Positions 36,271 through 44,604 of a DNA stretch of 64,000 bases are shown here, in pieces. The number at the start of each line of letters is the position of its first letter. The stretch's first letter is position 1. The translations under genes and the position numbers were made by a program. Under the pieces are notes generated by a model that saw only the letters and a program-made list of their open reading frames with translations, did not search any database and had not been told where the DNA came from. This DNA comes from Sneathiella sedimenti (lineage in GTDB: Bacteria; Pseudomonadota; Alphaproteobacteria; Sneathiellales; Sneathiellaceae), in assembly GCF_017313765.1 (NCBI RefSeq), contig NZ_JAFLNC010000005.1, positions 310,001-374,000 on the forward strand. Reading direction: 5' to 3'.

Positions 36271-36722
36271 AGGACCGGATAGCCTTTCCACGTCTTGATC
36301 GCGCGGAGCGCAAAGGTGGATCGCATACTCGCAACATGGGGCAGCTTGGCCAGGCAGTTGCGGTGGATGCGGTCATAATCCGGCACGTTCCGCGCCGCCA
36401 CCCGGATGATATAGTCGGCGTTGCCCGTTGTCAGATGGCATTCGAGAATTTCGTCATAGTTCATGACTGCTTTCTCAAAAAGATCAAGTGTTTCCTGGCT
36501 TTGGGACGTGAGGGAAATTTCAACGAAGACATCAGCTTCGAGACCCAGCGCGTGCCGATCGAGCCGCGCCGCGTAGCCGTCAATCACACCCGCCTCTTCC
36601 AGCATTTTTATGCGCCGATGACAGGCGGAGAGCGAAAGATTGACCCGCTCCGCTATCTCAGAAATCGACTTGCCGGAGTCGCTCTGCAATTCAGATAATA
36701 TTTTGCTATCAAAGTGGTCTAT
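36267..36722 (-). CDS. Lrp/AsnC-family regulator, probable start codon ATA
   Basis: A 151-residue transcriptional regulator if it starts at the ATA at 36722. The N-terminal helix-turn-helix (ISEIAERVNLSLSACHRRIKML) is followed by a hinge and an Lrp ligand-sensing domain (about 65-140). The first conventional start, TTG at 36689, would remove the conserved helix DHFDSKILSELQ that opens nearly all Lrp proteins. ATA is preceded by AGGAA at an eight-base spacing, and an in-frame stop lies further upstream. It is divergent from the alanine dehydrogenase gene, so it is probably its regulator (AldR-like). Confidence 0.85.
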   Translation of the reverse strand: MDHFDSKILSELQSDSGKSISEIAERVNLSLSACHRRIKMLEEAGVIDGYAARLDRHALGLEADVFVEISLTSQSQETLDLFEKAVMNYDEILECHLTTGNADYIIRVAARNVPDYDRIHRNCLAKLPHVASMRSTFALRAIKTWKGYPVL

Positions 36723-36761
36723 AGAATATTTTCCTAATATTCGTGTCTAGAACCGTATTTT

Positions 36762-36794
36762 ACACCAAATTAAGGTGTCACGGAAATAAATTTC
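36762..36794. promoter_or_regulatory. Two small palindromes between lrp and ald
   Basis: ACACC-aaattaa-GGTGT (36762-36778) and GAAAT-AA-ATTTC (36783-36794) lie in the divergent region. AT-rich centres with short symmetric arms suit Lrp-family binding; they are candidate operators for ald. Confidence 0.45.
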
Positions 36795-36864
36795 GGAAAA
36801 TATACCGGTGAGAAAAAGCTATACTCCGACAATCAACTCAATCTGCAAACAGGGAGCAAAAGGC

Positions 36865-37983
36865 ATGATCGTTGGAACGCCTAAAGAAATCAAAAACCAT
36901 GAATATCGCGTCGGGCTGACACCGGAAAGCGTCGGTGAGCTCGTCGCGCATGGACATGAAGTGCTGGTCGAAACCGACGCGGGCAAGGGCATCGGCGCCC
37001 TAAACGATGCCTACGAAGCAGCCGGCGCAAAAATAGTAGATACTGCGGAAGAAATTTTTACCCGCGCTGACATGGTGGTTAAGGTGAAGGAACCACAGGC
37101 GGCGGAACGGGCAATGCTGCGCGAGGGCCAGATCCTCTATACTTATCTTCATCTTGCCCCCGACCCTGAGCAGACCCATGACCTGATGAAATCAGGCGCC
37201 GTCTGCATTGCCTATGAAACAGTAACGGATAACAACGGCGGCCTCCCGCTCCTCAAACCCATGAGTCAGGTAGCCGGCCGCATGTCCGTGCAGGCAGGCG
37301 CCTCGGCACTCGAAAAATCCCACGGCGGCCGCGGCGTGTTGCTGGGCGGGGTGCCGGGCGTTGCACCGGGCAAGGTCGTCATCATCGGCGGGGGTGTTGT
37401 CGGCTTTAACGCCGCTCAGATGGCAATCGGCATGCATGCGGATGTCACCATCCTTGATCGCAATCCGATGGCGCTGGAGCGCCTCGAAAATCACTTTGAA
37501 TCCTCGGCCAAGGTCATTTACTCCACCAATGCCTTGCTTGAACGGCTCGTCATGGAGGCCGATCTTGTGATCGGCGCGGTGCTGATCCCGGGCGCAGCGG
37601 CGCCGAAGCTGGTGACGCGAGAGATGCTGAAAACCATGCAGGACGGTTCGGTCATTGTCGATGTCGCGATCGACCAGGGCGGTTGTTTCGAAACATCAAA
37701 GGCGACGACCCACGCGGATCCGACCTATGTGATCGATGGCGTTGTGCATTACTGCGTTGCCAACATGCCGGGCGGCGTTGCCCGGACGTCAACCTACGCG
37801 CTCAACAATGTCACCCTGCCCCACGCTCTTAGAATCGCTGACAAGGGTTGGAAACAGGCATTGAAAAACGACCCTCATCTGGCAAACGGGCTCAATGTCT
37901 GGAACGGCAAGGTCACCTGCGAACCTGTTGCCCAGGATCTCAAGCTTGACCACACCCCTCTCGAAGCTGCCCTTCAGGGCTGA
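36865..37983 (+). CDS. ald: Alanine dehydrogenase
   Basis: Reversible NAD-dependent oxidative deamination of L-alanine to pyruvate and ammonia. The 372-residue enzyme starts [20 protein letters not shown], the usual family opening, and has the NAD fold [19 protein letters not shown] and [12 protein letters not shown]. The ATG at 36865 after AGGGAGC fits the family length; the ORF extends upstream without support. It is under the divergent Lrp-family regulator and ends at a strong terminator. Confidence 0.96.
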   Translation: MIVGTPKEIKNHEYRVGLTPESVGELVAHGHEVLVETDAGKGIGALNDAYEAAGAKIVDTAEEIFTRADMVVKVKEPQAAERAMLREGQILYTYLHLAPDPEQTHDLMKSGAVCIAYETVTDNNGGLPLLKPMSQVAGRMSVQAGASALEKSHGGRGVLLGGVPGVAPGKVVIIGGGVVGFNAAQMAIGMHADVTILDRNPMALERLENHFESSAKVIYSTNALLERLVMEADLVIGAVLIPGAAAPKLVTREMLKTMQDGSVIVDVAIDQGGCFETSKATTHADPTYVIDGVVHYCVANMPGGVARTSTYALNNVTLPHALRIADKGWKQALKNDPHLANGLNVWNGKVTCEPVAQDLKLDHTPLEAALQG

Positions 37984-38005
37984 GCGAGTACGAACAAAAC
38001 AGATA

Positions 38006-38032
38006 AAGCCCGGCCATAATGGCCGGGCTTTT
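38006..38032 (+). terminator. Terminator of ald
   Basis: AAGCCCGGCCA and TGGCCGGGCTT form an 11-base stem with a TAA loop, followed by a T-rich tail (TTTT). Confidence 0.92.
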
Positions 38033-38222
38033 AAAATAAGGGCGATGGCATCGTGATAGTCCTGCCCAACGGGTCGAGAAATTTCCTGTGGAGAAACCGC
38101 ATCACTGTATTTCAGTCGAAGTACTGAGAATCTGGCAAAGGCTTTCAGGTATCCAAATCAAATAATTGCCGGCGTTACACGATTTTAAATATAGGCGACC
38201 AGTTCCATTCTGCCCGAACATC

Positions 38223-39359
38223 TCATTCCTTGAGGAACTGCAAGATTTCGTCACGCATCGCCATGGTATCCCCATATCCGAGATCGATCAGGCTGCCGAT
38301 ATATCCCGGTTCAAACAATAAATAGCTTTCCAGCATACCGACCTTCATCGACGAGCCTTGACTTGCCAGTATCCATTTCATGGTACGAGGCATTTCGTGC
38401 CGATAGCGCAATGCCATCTGGGTCAGATTCTGCGATGGATTTATTACCAGCGTCTCAATATGCCTTAACCGCGTGTTTTGGCGGCTTTCTCCGGGAATGA
38501 GCTTGAGTGTCTGGTTGATACGCTGCAATCGCTCAATATCGGCATCCAGGTTATCATGGAATATGGTGTCCAGCGCATAACCGGTCAGATCACCAACAGA
38601 TGGATACTGGGAGGCAAAGCCATCCTCCAAAGATGTCGCCTGGATTATATCGCGGGTTCCAACAATGAGCAGTCTTGTTCCTCCCAAATGGATTGAAGGA
38701 GCGAGCGGAGAGGTTAAACGCAATGAACCGTCCCCAAAATACTCATTGCCGATTTTTACCGCCGGAAACAGTAACGGCAACGCCGAGGATGCCATGACAT
38801 GATCAATGGTTAGATGACTGCGCACACCTTCCCGACGTTCGCGCTGCCAATCCGGGATTTCTGAAGCCGTCTCGAAAAATGTCTTGGCATTACCGCTGGA
38901 ATAGCCGGAGCAGGTAATGCCAATGGAATAAAGTTCCTTTGCCGTGATTGAACGTGAAATGCTGGAAAAATCCAGGCCCTGACGAAGGGATTGCCGCAAC
39001 GGATCGTTTTCAAATAGCGATTTTGGCGTATTACGTCTAAAAACGGAAAAGAATTCAGACAGAAACATTCGAAAACCATTTAACAGAACCGTTGTTATAC
39101 GGGCGTCCAGCACATCCTCAATATGCAGTTTTCGCCAGAACTTCTCTATCAACTGTACTGAGTATTTGAAATTGTCGAAATTTGATGCAAGCGCAGCCGC
39201 GTTAATTGCGCCAACCGAGACCCCCGTGATAACCGGAAACGCAACGGGTTTCTTTTCCGAGATTTCAGCCAACGCCTTGAGGACACCCACTTGATAGGCG
39301 CCCCTAGCTCCGCCCCCCGTCAAAACAATTGCAAATCGCTGGTCGGCAGTTTTTGTCAT
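38223..39359 (-). CDS. Patatin-like phospholipase
   Basis: Serine-aspartate lipid acyl hydrolase of 378 residues. The oxyanion loop GGGARGAYQVGVL (about 15-27) and nucleophile S48 in GVSVG are typical. The catalytic aspartate is D210 in FGDGS; most patatins have DGG or DGA, and S at the third position is a mild deviation. It has no signal peptide and is probably cytoplasmic or peripheral at the membrane. It stands alone, with terminators and AT-rich gaps on both sides; substrate unknown. Confidence 0.9.
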   Translation of the reverse strand: MTKTADQRFAIVLTGGGARGAYQVGVLKALAEISEKKPVAFPVITGVSVGAINAAALASNFDNFKYSVQLIEKFWRKLHIEDVLDARITTVLLNGFRMFLSEFFSVFRRNTPKSLFENDPLRQSLRQGLDFSSISRSITAKELYSIGITCSGYSSGNAKTFFETASEIPDWQRERREGVRSHLTIDHVMASSALPLLFPAVKIGNEYFGDGSLRLTSPLAPSIHLGGTRLLIVGTRDIIQATSLEDGFASQYPSVGDLTGYALDTIFHDNLDADIERLQRINQTLKLIPGESRQNTRLRHIETLVINPSQNLTQMALRYRHEMPRTMKWILASQGSSMKVGMLESYLLFEPGYIGSLIDLGYGDTMAMRDEILQFLKE

Positions 39360-39630
39360 GTGTGTTTTATAGACTCATACATTTACACAAATGCCTGTTT
39401 CAAATCTCCGTCTTGGCATTTTACGGAAACAAAGCGTCGACAGGGTAAGTCACCCCTTCTTCCAATCCAGTATCGACTTTAGCCAATTACACTGTCAACA
39501 TTTGTACAGTATCGACGTCTACCCAGAATCCATATGCAAAAATATACGTTAGCCATGCATCGTGAATGATCCATAGAACGGTTGACCATTCCCCTAGATA
39601 ATACTGCCCGCGTAGGCATAAAATAATCGA

Positions 39631-40182
39631 CTATTTCGCGGATGTATGTTCATGGCAAATCTGCTTGGTTTGCGGTGGCGATAGAGGCAGGTTGAGCAAG
39701 TTACAGTAGCCGCCTTCCGCCTCCTTACGATGATAGCTGCAGGTGTCGCAAACCCCGAAACTCTTATATCCCCTTTGCTTTAATGCCGTGCGAGCCAGCG
39801 CCTCGAGACCGGCGAGTAGAGTGGAAACCTCCTCCCCGCCCAACTGCAATGCCGCCTCTTCGATCGTGCTTTCCTTCTTAAAGAGCTTCTCGCCCTTTTC
39901 AGTGATCGAATAGGAAATTGATCTTTTGTCATGCTCAGATCGGATCTCGGTGATGAGTCCTTTTCGGGCGAGTGCCTTGAGTGTCTGGGAAACCGTTCCC
40001 CGCGTTGTCGTCATGAAATCGGCAACATGGGACGGAGAACGCGAAAAACTGTTGGCCCGTGACAGGTAGGAGAGTGCCGTCCACTGGGTCGGGTTGATGT
40101 CATCGCCCCATTCATCCGCAGCAGTGATGCGGTCAAGCCTCTCAATCAGTTCCTTGATACGTCTCTTATCATTCATTTTCAT
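39631..40182 (-). CDS. MarR-family regulator with C-terminal cysteine cluster
   Basis: Winged-helix regulator of 183 residues. Helix-turn-helix SPSHVADFMTTTRGTVSQTLKALARKG (about 50-76) and the wing with SEHDKRSISYSITEKG are typical MarR. Beyond residue 140 there is an extra domain with C145, C148, C160 and C176 (spacing C-X2-C-X11-C-X15-C) plus H151, H177 and H179. A bound zinc ion, iron-sulfur cluster or redox switch is possible, but this is inference. It is divergent from a secreted-protein gene with matching palindromes in between, suggesting that it controls that gene and itself. Confidence 0.9.
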   Translation of the reverse strand: MKMNDKRRIKELIERLDRITAADEWGDDINPTQWTALSYLSRANSFSRSPSHVADFMTTTRGTVSQTLKALARKGLITEIRSEHDKRSISYSITEKGEKLFKKESTIEEAALQLGGEEVSTLLAGLEALARTALKQRGYKSFGVCDTCSYHRKEAEGGYCNLLNLPLSPPQTKQICHEHTSAK

Positions 40183-40193
40183 GGTATCGAAGA

Positions 40194-40254
40194 TAGCGAG
40201 TCGAAATTATTATTGCAATATCCAATTTTTCCCGTTACTAGTATCGAGTCGATA
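40194..40254. promoter_or_regulatory. Two copies of a 13-base palindromic operator
   Basis: TATCGAGTCGATA at 40242-40254 is a perfect palindrome around a central G. TAGCGAGTCGAAA at 40194-40206 matches it at 11 of 13 positions. They flank the start of the MarR gene (40182) and precede the secreted protein ATG (40274), an arrangement typical of MarR self-regulation plus control of a divergent gene. Confidence 0.75.
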
Positions 40255-40273
40255 TTATATTTAGGAGCACGCT

Positions 40274-41029
40274 ATGAGAACCTTGGTCATTGGAATAACT
40301 CTACTCTTCAGCACCAGCTCTGCATTTGCGGATGCCAGCCACAAATCCCACGCAATCAACCAGGAGGGTGCTGTTGTCTCTCCGGCGGATGGGTCAAAAA
40401 TAGCTGCCTTTGACATTCTGGCGGCACATGTTCACCGCAAGGGACGCTCGGTCACCTTTCACATGACCACAAACGGCCTTGCGGGTTCGGAAGTGCCATC
40501 CCCCACCGGCTCTCTGGGGGGCGCCACCGTTTTGTCCTATGTCTGGCCGACATCTCTTGACCCTTCGTCCGTCGGATTCGAAGGAAAAACGGGAATATTG
40601 GCGCTTGTCGCCACAAGCCACCCTGATTTTGATGACACTCCGCTATACGATGAGGATGGTGACGGTGACCCGACAAATGACGGAACAAAGTGGCATACTC
40701 ACTGGGTCGTCCTCACGCCGACAGAAGCATGTGGCGACGGCGCATTGGCCGTTCGGGATATTCCTGAAGGCGAGACTCCGGCTATGCCCGCCACCTGGCC
40801 GGGCCTTCCTATCTTTATCGACAGCCCTGGTTTCACTCCCTTATTTGACGGGCCTGAAATCAAGATCAATGTTTCCTTTGCCGATACAATAGAGATTGCG
40901 GGGGCCTCATATGACGGCGTTACCGCTGCGTTGAAAGTGAACGCAAATGTTCACGCACCTCTTCTGTGTGTGACAGATGTCTTCGATGTCGCGTCAAGTG
41001 ATCTTAGTCTGCCCGGCAAGCTAAAGTAA
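40274..41029 (+). CDS. Secreted protein with calcium-loop-like segment, unknown function
   Basis: A 251-residue exported protein. The signal peptide (about 1-19) ends AFA before DASHKSHA. No domain is recognised. Notable are DEDGDGDPTNDG at about 126-137, like a calcium-binding loop, immediately followed by KWHTHWVVLTPT with histidines at 141 and 143; and two cysteines (C153 and one near 232) that could form a disulfide. It is divergent from the cysteine-rich MarR gene and its promoter carries the palindromic operator. A metal- or small-molecule-related role is a guess. A 9-base hairpin without T tract follows. Confidence 0.75.
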   Translation: MRTLVIGITLLFSTSSAFADASHKSHAINQEGAVVSPADGSKIAAFDILAAHVHRKGRSVTFHMTTNGLAGSEVPSPTGSLGGATVLSYVWPTSLDPSSVGFEGKTGILALVATSHPDFDDTPLYDEDGDGDPTNDGTKWHTHWVVLTPTEACGDGALAVRDIPEGETPAMPATWPGLPIFIDSPGFTPLFDGPEIKINVSFADTIEIAGASYDGVTAALKVNANVHAPLLCVTDVFDVASSDLSLPGKLK

Positions 41030-41385
41030 GCGGTCTTCAAGCGAACATGGTGAGGCATCCAGTTGCCTCACCGACCCTTCGATTTAAGAGAACTCAAAAA
41101 GCTGGTTGTCATTTAAACGACAACCCAGATGGCCATAAGCTTTGATAACATCCCAAGAAAAAGAGCCCGACTTACCGGGATGTCCGGTGATTATGCTACT
41201 CTCTTTCCGCTCCGTCCCGAGGAGAATAGGGTCGATTGTCTATCTTCTAAGTTTTGGCATACAGATTGAATTATTACCGGTGTGAGGTAATGAAAAACGG
41301 CTTCCGCTTTGCTGTTGTCGTTTCTCGAACACTTTTCCGCCAAAACAAATGGCTTACCGAATAAACGGTAAGCCATTGGAATAAG
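41030..41385. other. 356-base intergenic region with two hairpins
   Basis: It starts with hairpin GGTGAGGCA/TGCCTCACC at 41049-41072, and a second at 41104-41125 with GGTTGTC/GACAACC. Neither is followed by a T run on the plus strand. The rest holds no convincing reading frame, and the last 40 bases hold the tRNA-Arg terminator. A small RNA is possible but not shown. Confidence 0.5.
41349..41376 (-). terminator. Terminator of tRNA-Arg
   Basis: ATGGCTTACC and GGTAAGCCAT form a ten-base perfect stem with an eight-base loop, followed on the minus strand by TTGTTTTG. Confidence 0.75.
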
Positions 41386-41462
41386 TGGTGACCCCGGCAC
41401 GATTCGAACGTGCGACCTATTGATTAGAAGTCAATTGCTCTATCCAACTGAGCTACGGGGCC
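41386..41462 (-). tRNA. tRNA-Arg (anticodon TCT)
   Basis: A 77-base cloverleaf on the minus strand. The anticodon stem ATTGA/TCAAT holds the loop CTTCTAA, giving TCT. The acceptor GGCCCCG/CGGGGTC has one G-T pair, and CCA is encoded. Confidence 0.96.
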
Positions 41463-41486
41463 ATCATCTCGTATCGAATTTCCCTC

Positions 41487-41789
41487 TTACCCACGAACGC
41501 GCGTATAAGAGAAATTATCGGCATAAGTCTTGAGGTGGAGCCGACGGTGTTTGGGTTCGACGACCGTATACTCGATATTGTTGTTCTTGCAAAAGGCGAT
41601 CGCACTTTCCTTGTCGTCAAAATCGATCGTCACTTCCGCATTCATATCGCGTGACCCTGTCCAGCCCATTAACGGCTCAACATATCTGGCTTCTGCCGGT
41701 GCAAATTCAAGACGCCAGTGCTTCGTTCCTCTACGGCCCGATTGCATGGCGTTTTTCGCCGGTTGAAATAGTCTCGCCTTCGCTGTCAT
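41487..41789 (-). CDS. NDUFS4-like complex I accessory subunit
   Basis: A 100-residue protein matching the small NADH:ubiquinone oxidoreductase 18-kDa (NDUFS4/AQDQ) family: MTAKARLFQPAKNAMQSGR at the start, then HWRLEF, and the conserved WTGSRDMN and FDDKESAIAFCKNN in the middle. In alphaproteobacteria and mitochondria it joins the peripheral arm of complex I. The ATG at 41789 is chosen because the longer frame overlaps the upstream PA14 gene. It begins seven bases after that gene's stop codon, so the two are probably co-transcribed, which is unexpected. Confidence 0.88.
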   Translation of the reverse strand: MTAKARLFQPAKNAMQSGRRGTKHWRLEFAPAEARYVEPLMGWTGSRDMNAEVTIDFDDKESAIAFCKNNNIEYTVVEPKHRRLHLKTYADNFSYTRVRG

Positions 41790-41796
41790 TGCGCGG

Positions 41797-42417
41797 TTAC
41801 TCTCCAATATGACCAAACACCTCGGCCGGAACATAGTCCATTTCACCGAATCCCGGGGCTTCCCAGTATAACTCCAGTGTTGAGGTATTTTTCTTTTCGA
41901 AATATTTAATGTGGATCGGATACCAGCCCGGTTCCGAAATCTCAACAACTATTTCATCTGAGAACCGGTCTGCATGAACGTCCGGGTCCTCATAGATCAA
42001 TTTATCACCAATTGCGACCCAGACGCCGTCATTCGAATGCACCATGAAAACATAGCGGCCCGGCTGTTCCATCTTGATAAAGCCCTTGATGATCGCCCCA
42101 ACCATGTCGTTGCTGTTGGAGGTGAGCACATTTCCGGCCCCTACCTGATAGTTCAGCATCGGAATAGGCGCGCCGGGCTTACCGTCCATATAGCCCATAT
42201 TCTCTTCAAGCTCTCTGATGCTGTCGACCTTCACCCCGTAATAGGTGACCGCAAGGCCAGGCTTCAAGTTGGCAGGATCGGGCTGTGGTGACGCTGGCTT
42301 GAGCCCGGTAAAGGTTTCCGCATGCGCCAATACAGGCAGAATCGCAAGACCAAACAATAGAACAATTAACCGCGTTCCGAACCTGAACTTCCCATGTGCA
42401 CTTACGTTAGTCATCAA
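41797..42417 (-). CDS. Exported PA14-domain protein
   Basis: A 206-residue protein with a signal peptide (LIVLLFGLAILPVLAHA, cleaved about residue 33). The remainder resembles a PA14 beta-barrel: GLAVTYYGVKVDSIRELEEN near the start, FIKMEQPGRYVFMVHSNDGVWVAIGDKLI in the middle, and LELYWEAPGFGEMDYVP near the end. PA14 domains bind carbohydrates or sit in enzyme and adhesin assemblies. It lies upstream of the NDUFS4-like gene in an apparent operon. No partner enzyme is nearby. Confidence 0.85.
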   Translation of the reverse strand: MMTNVSAHGKFRFGTRLIVLLFGLAILPVLAHAETFTGLKPASPQPDPANLKPGLAVTYYGVKVDSIRELEENMGYMDGKPGAPIPMLNYQVGAGNVLTSNSNDMVGAIIKGFIKMEQPGRYVFMVHSNDGVWVAIGDKLIYEDPDVHADRFSDEIVVEISEPGWYPIHIKYFEKKNTSTLELYWEAPGFGEMDYVPAEVFGHIGE

Positions 42418-42543
42418 TTTGGTGCCTCCTCCTGACCATCTATGACAAGATCACATTTTAGTGAAAATTCAACAGACAGCAAACTAAAGCGCAAAAGAGC
42501 GGGAAATTTAAACAAACTGTCAAATACGGCACTGAATTTTGTC

Positions 42544-42581
42544 AAAAAAAAAGCTTTGCAATCCATTGAATTGCAAAGCTT
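42544..42581 (-). terminator. Terminator of tRNA-Pro
   Basis: A 12-base perfect stem AAGCTTTGCAAT/ATTGCAAAGCTT with a seven-base loop; the minus strand continues with a T tract opposite the A run at 42544-42550. Confidence 0.92.
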
Positions 42582-42586
42582 TTTAT

Positions 42587-42663
<77 letters not shown>

Positions 42664-42738
42664 CGCGGTGAATGTGATGATCTATACTATCAAGGCCCGG
42701 CCCGCAAGCCAGAATTGCCTGCAGGTCCCAATAAATTT

Positions 42739-43170
42739 CTATCGTCTTGCGTGAACATAGTGAAAAATTGCGTCTGCCTTGAAAATTACCCTCTTCCCGA
42801 CTTTCAACTCCCCGCGCACGAATGCGACGGAGCGCGTGCTCCGGATCACCTCGACATCGGATTCCACCCAATCCCCCTCGCGGGCTGGCGAGAGAAATTC
42901 AGAGTTCATCTTGATGGTAACACTGGACCGGCCACTAACGTGCCGGACGGCCGCCGCCAAGGCAGAATCTGCGAAGGTCATCAACATGCCGCCATGGACT
43001 ATCTTGATGCTGTTAAGATGACGCTTCTCGACGCGGAAGGCCCGGACGACCTTCTCCTTACTGACTATTTTGCCAAAAAAGGGCCCGTTGATATCTGTGA
43101 AAGGACCTTTTCCTTCGATGATCTCAAATCCCTCGGGAACGGAGAGGATTCCGGTGTTTTGTTTATTCAT
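42739..43170 (-). CDS. PaaI-like hotdog thioesterase
   Basis: A 143-residue hotdog protein. [19 protein letters not shown] is the catalytic-helix signature of the PaaI/4HBT group, and [19 protein letters not shown] the following strand. It probably hydrolyses an aryl- or acyl-CoA. It is downstream of the DUF192 gene with 14 bases between and probably in one operon. Substrate is unknown; it is not part of the paa cluster. Confidence 0.86.
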   Translation of the reverse strand: MNKQNTGILSVPEGFEIIEGKGPFTDINGPFFGKIVSKEKVVRAFRVEKRHLNSIKIVHGGMLMTFADSALAAAVRHVSGRSSVTIKMNSEFLSPAREGDWVESDVEVIRSTRSVAFVRGELKVGKRVIFKADAIFHYVHARR

Positions 43171-43184
43171 TGTTATTCCGGCAC

Positions 43185-43649
43185 TTACTTATTTTCAAAA
43201 AGGGGGTGGGACAGCATGTCCCCCACCTGAACAGAATTTTTTCGCGCAAACCCGCCATTCACTTCGAGTACGGCCCGCGCGGGCTGATCATGTGTAATGA
43301 TTTCAAGCGAATGAGGTTCTGCCTCTTCCTTAATGTAAAGAATTTTCCCGGTTGCATCCACAAAGAACATATCCAGAAGAATTTCCGTATTTTTCATCCA
43401 CATTGTAATCGGCTTGGTCTCTTGAAAATCAAACAGCATGCCGGCATGTGGCGGGAGATAGGTTACATGCATCAGGCCTTTGCTGCGCTCAGCGCTGTCA
43501 TCCGCGACTTCCACATCCAACTCAATTGACTGATCCGCCGTTATAACGACAAGCCGTTCCGCCATCGTCACCCGTGCCGGCCCCAATATCGCGGCTGCAA
43601 CGACAATAAGAAACAGCGCGGCGGCGTAATTTCTAGGCGGTGTTGACAT
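43185..43649 (-). CDS. DUF192 family exported protein
   Basis: A 154-residue protein with an N-terminal hydrophobic segment (about 7-30), so exported or membrane-anchored. The DUF192 core follows: [41 protein letters not shown] and [18 protein letters not shown]. The domain is small and all-beta; no activity is established. It is divergent from the thiamine riboswitch region and operonic with the thioesterase. Confidence 0.88.
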   Translation of the reverse strand: MSTPPRNYAAALFLIVVAAAILGPARVTMAERLVVITADQSIELDVEVADDSAERSKGLMHVTYLPPHAGMLFDFQETKPITMWMKNTEILLDMFFVDATGKILYIKEEAEPHSLEIITHDQPARAVLEVNGGFARKNSVQVGDMLSHPLFENK

Positions 43650-43699
43650 CGATAAGATTAATCCTTTGCCTGCAAACGATATTTCACTATATTGAAGCC

Positions 43700-43790
43700 T
43701 CCTCGGGGGGAGCCATTATGGCTGAGAGGTTCCGTTGCACGGGACGACCCCGATTACCTGATCAGGTTAATACCTGCGTAGGAACGAGAT
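43700..43790 (+). ncRNA. TPP (THI-element) riboswitch
   Basis: The conserved core is evident: GGCTGAGAGG at 43720-43729, then ACCTGATCAGGTTAATACC and GCGTAGGAACGAG ending near 43788. The P1 stem can form between CTCG (43702-43705) and CGAG (43785-43788). The CGAG arm lies six bases before the ATG at 43795, so binding of thiamine pyrophosphate would hide the ribosome-binding site and shut off translation of the thi transporter. Confidence 0.95.
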
Positions 43791-43794
43791 ATCA

Positions 43795-44604
43795 ATGGAA
43801 CCTGACAATCCAACCTATTCCGATGCTGCGGAATCTATGCCCGATGTCTTGCATGATCAAGGCGAAGCCGGCATTGGCGTCGATCTTTCCCTGGACGAGC
43901 TGGTCTTTGACGGGGACACGATCCTGAGTGATCTCAATCTCGAGCTCGAGCCGGGAAAAATCACCTGCCTGCTCGGGCCAAGCGGTGTCGGCAAGAGCAG
44001 TATCCTGAAAATTCTGGCCGGGTTTATCCCTCTTCCCGGCAACAGCCGCGTTACCACGAGCGACGGCAAGAGCCTTGAGGGTCGACTTTCCTATATGGAC
44101 CAGAAGGACCTGCTGTTGCCCTGGGCGTCGGTTTTCGACAATCTTCTTATTGGCAACCGCTTGCGGGGCGAAATTCCGGATCGCGTGCGCGCTGACAGGC
44201 TGATCAAACAGGTCGGCCTTGAAAAGTGGCGGGACAGCCGGCCTGACACTCTGTCCGGCGGCATGCGCCAGCGGGTTGCACTTGCCCGCACCCTGATGGA
44301 AGGGAGTTCCATACTTCTTATGGATGAGCCTTTTTCCGCCCTCGACGCGATCACCAAATTCCGGCTGCAGGGACTGGCGGCGCGATTGCTCACCGAAAAA
44401 ACCGTCCTTTTGATAACACATGACCCGATGGAGGCCTTGCGTCTGGGCGATGTTATCTATGTGCTGGCCGGTCATCCTGCGCGCCTCTCGGAAGCGATCA
44501 GGCCGGAAAAAGACATTCCGCGTGACCCGGCGGATGACGCTTTCTCGCAGCATTATTCCGCGATTATGACGCGCCTTGCCGGAGAAACAGAGGACGCATC
44601 ATGA
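43795..44604 (+). CDS. thiZ: ThiZ-type ABC transporter ATP-binding protein
   Basis: ATPase of a thiamine-precursor importer, 269 residues. Walker A is GPSGVGKSS, signature LSGGMRQRVALART and Walker B LLMDEPFSALD. It belongs with the thiX and thiY genes that follow and is under the TPP riboswitch directly upstream. ThiXYZ systems import the pyrimidine FAMP (formylaminopyrimidine). The start ATG at 43795 is inside the riboswitch control region. The overlap with thiX is four bases (ATGA). Confidence 0.9.
   Translation: MEPDNPTYSDAAESMPDVLHDQGEAGIGVDLSLDELVFDGDTILSDLNLELEPGKITCLLGPSGVGKSSILKILAGFIPLPGNSRVTTSDGKSLEGRLSYMDQKDLLLPWASVFDNLLIGNRLRGEIPDRVRADRLIKQVGLEKWRDSRPDTLSGGMRQRVALARTLMEGSSILLMDEPFSALDAITKFRLQGLAARLLTEKTVLLITHDPMEALRLGDVIYVLAGHPARLSEAIRPEKDIPRDPADDAFSQHYSAIMTRLAGETEDAS

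Noticed and set aside
41191-41400. Minus-strand 69-codon frame next to tRNA-Arg
   Set aside because: It runs into the tRNA terminator and tRNA sequence and shows no ribosome-binding site or family.
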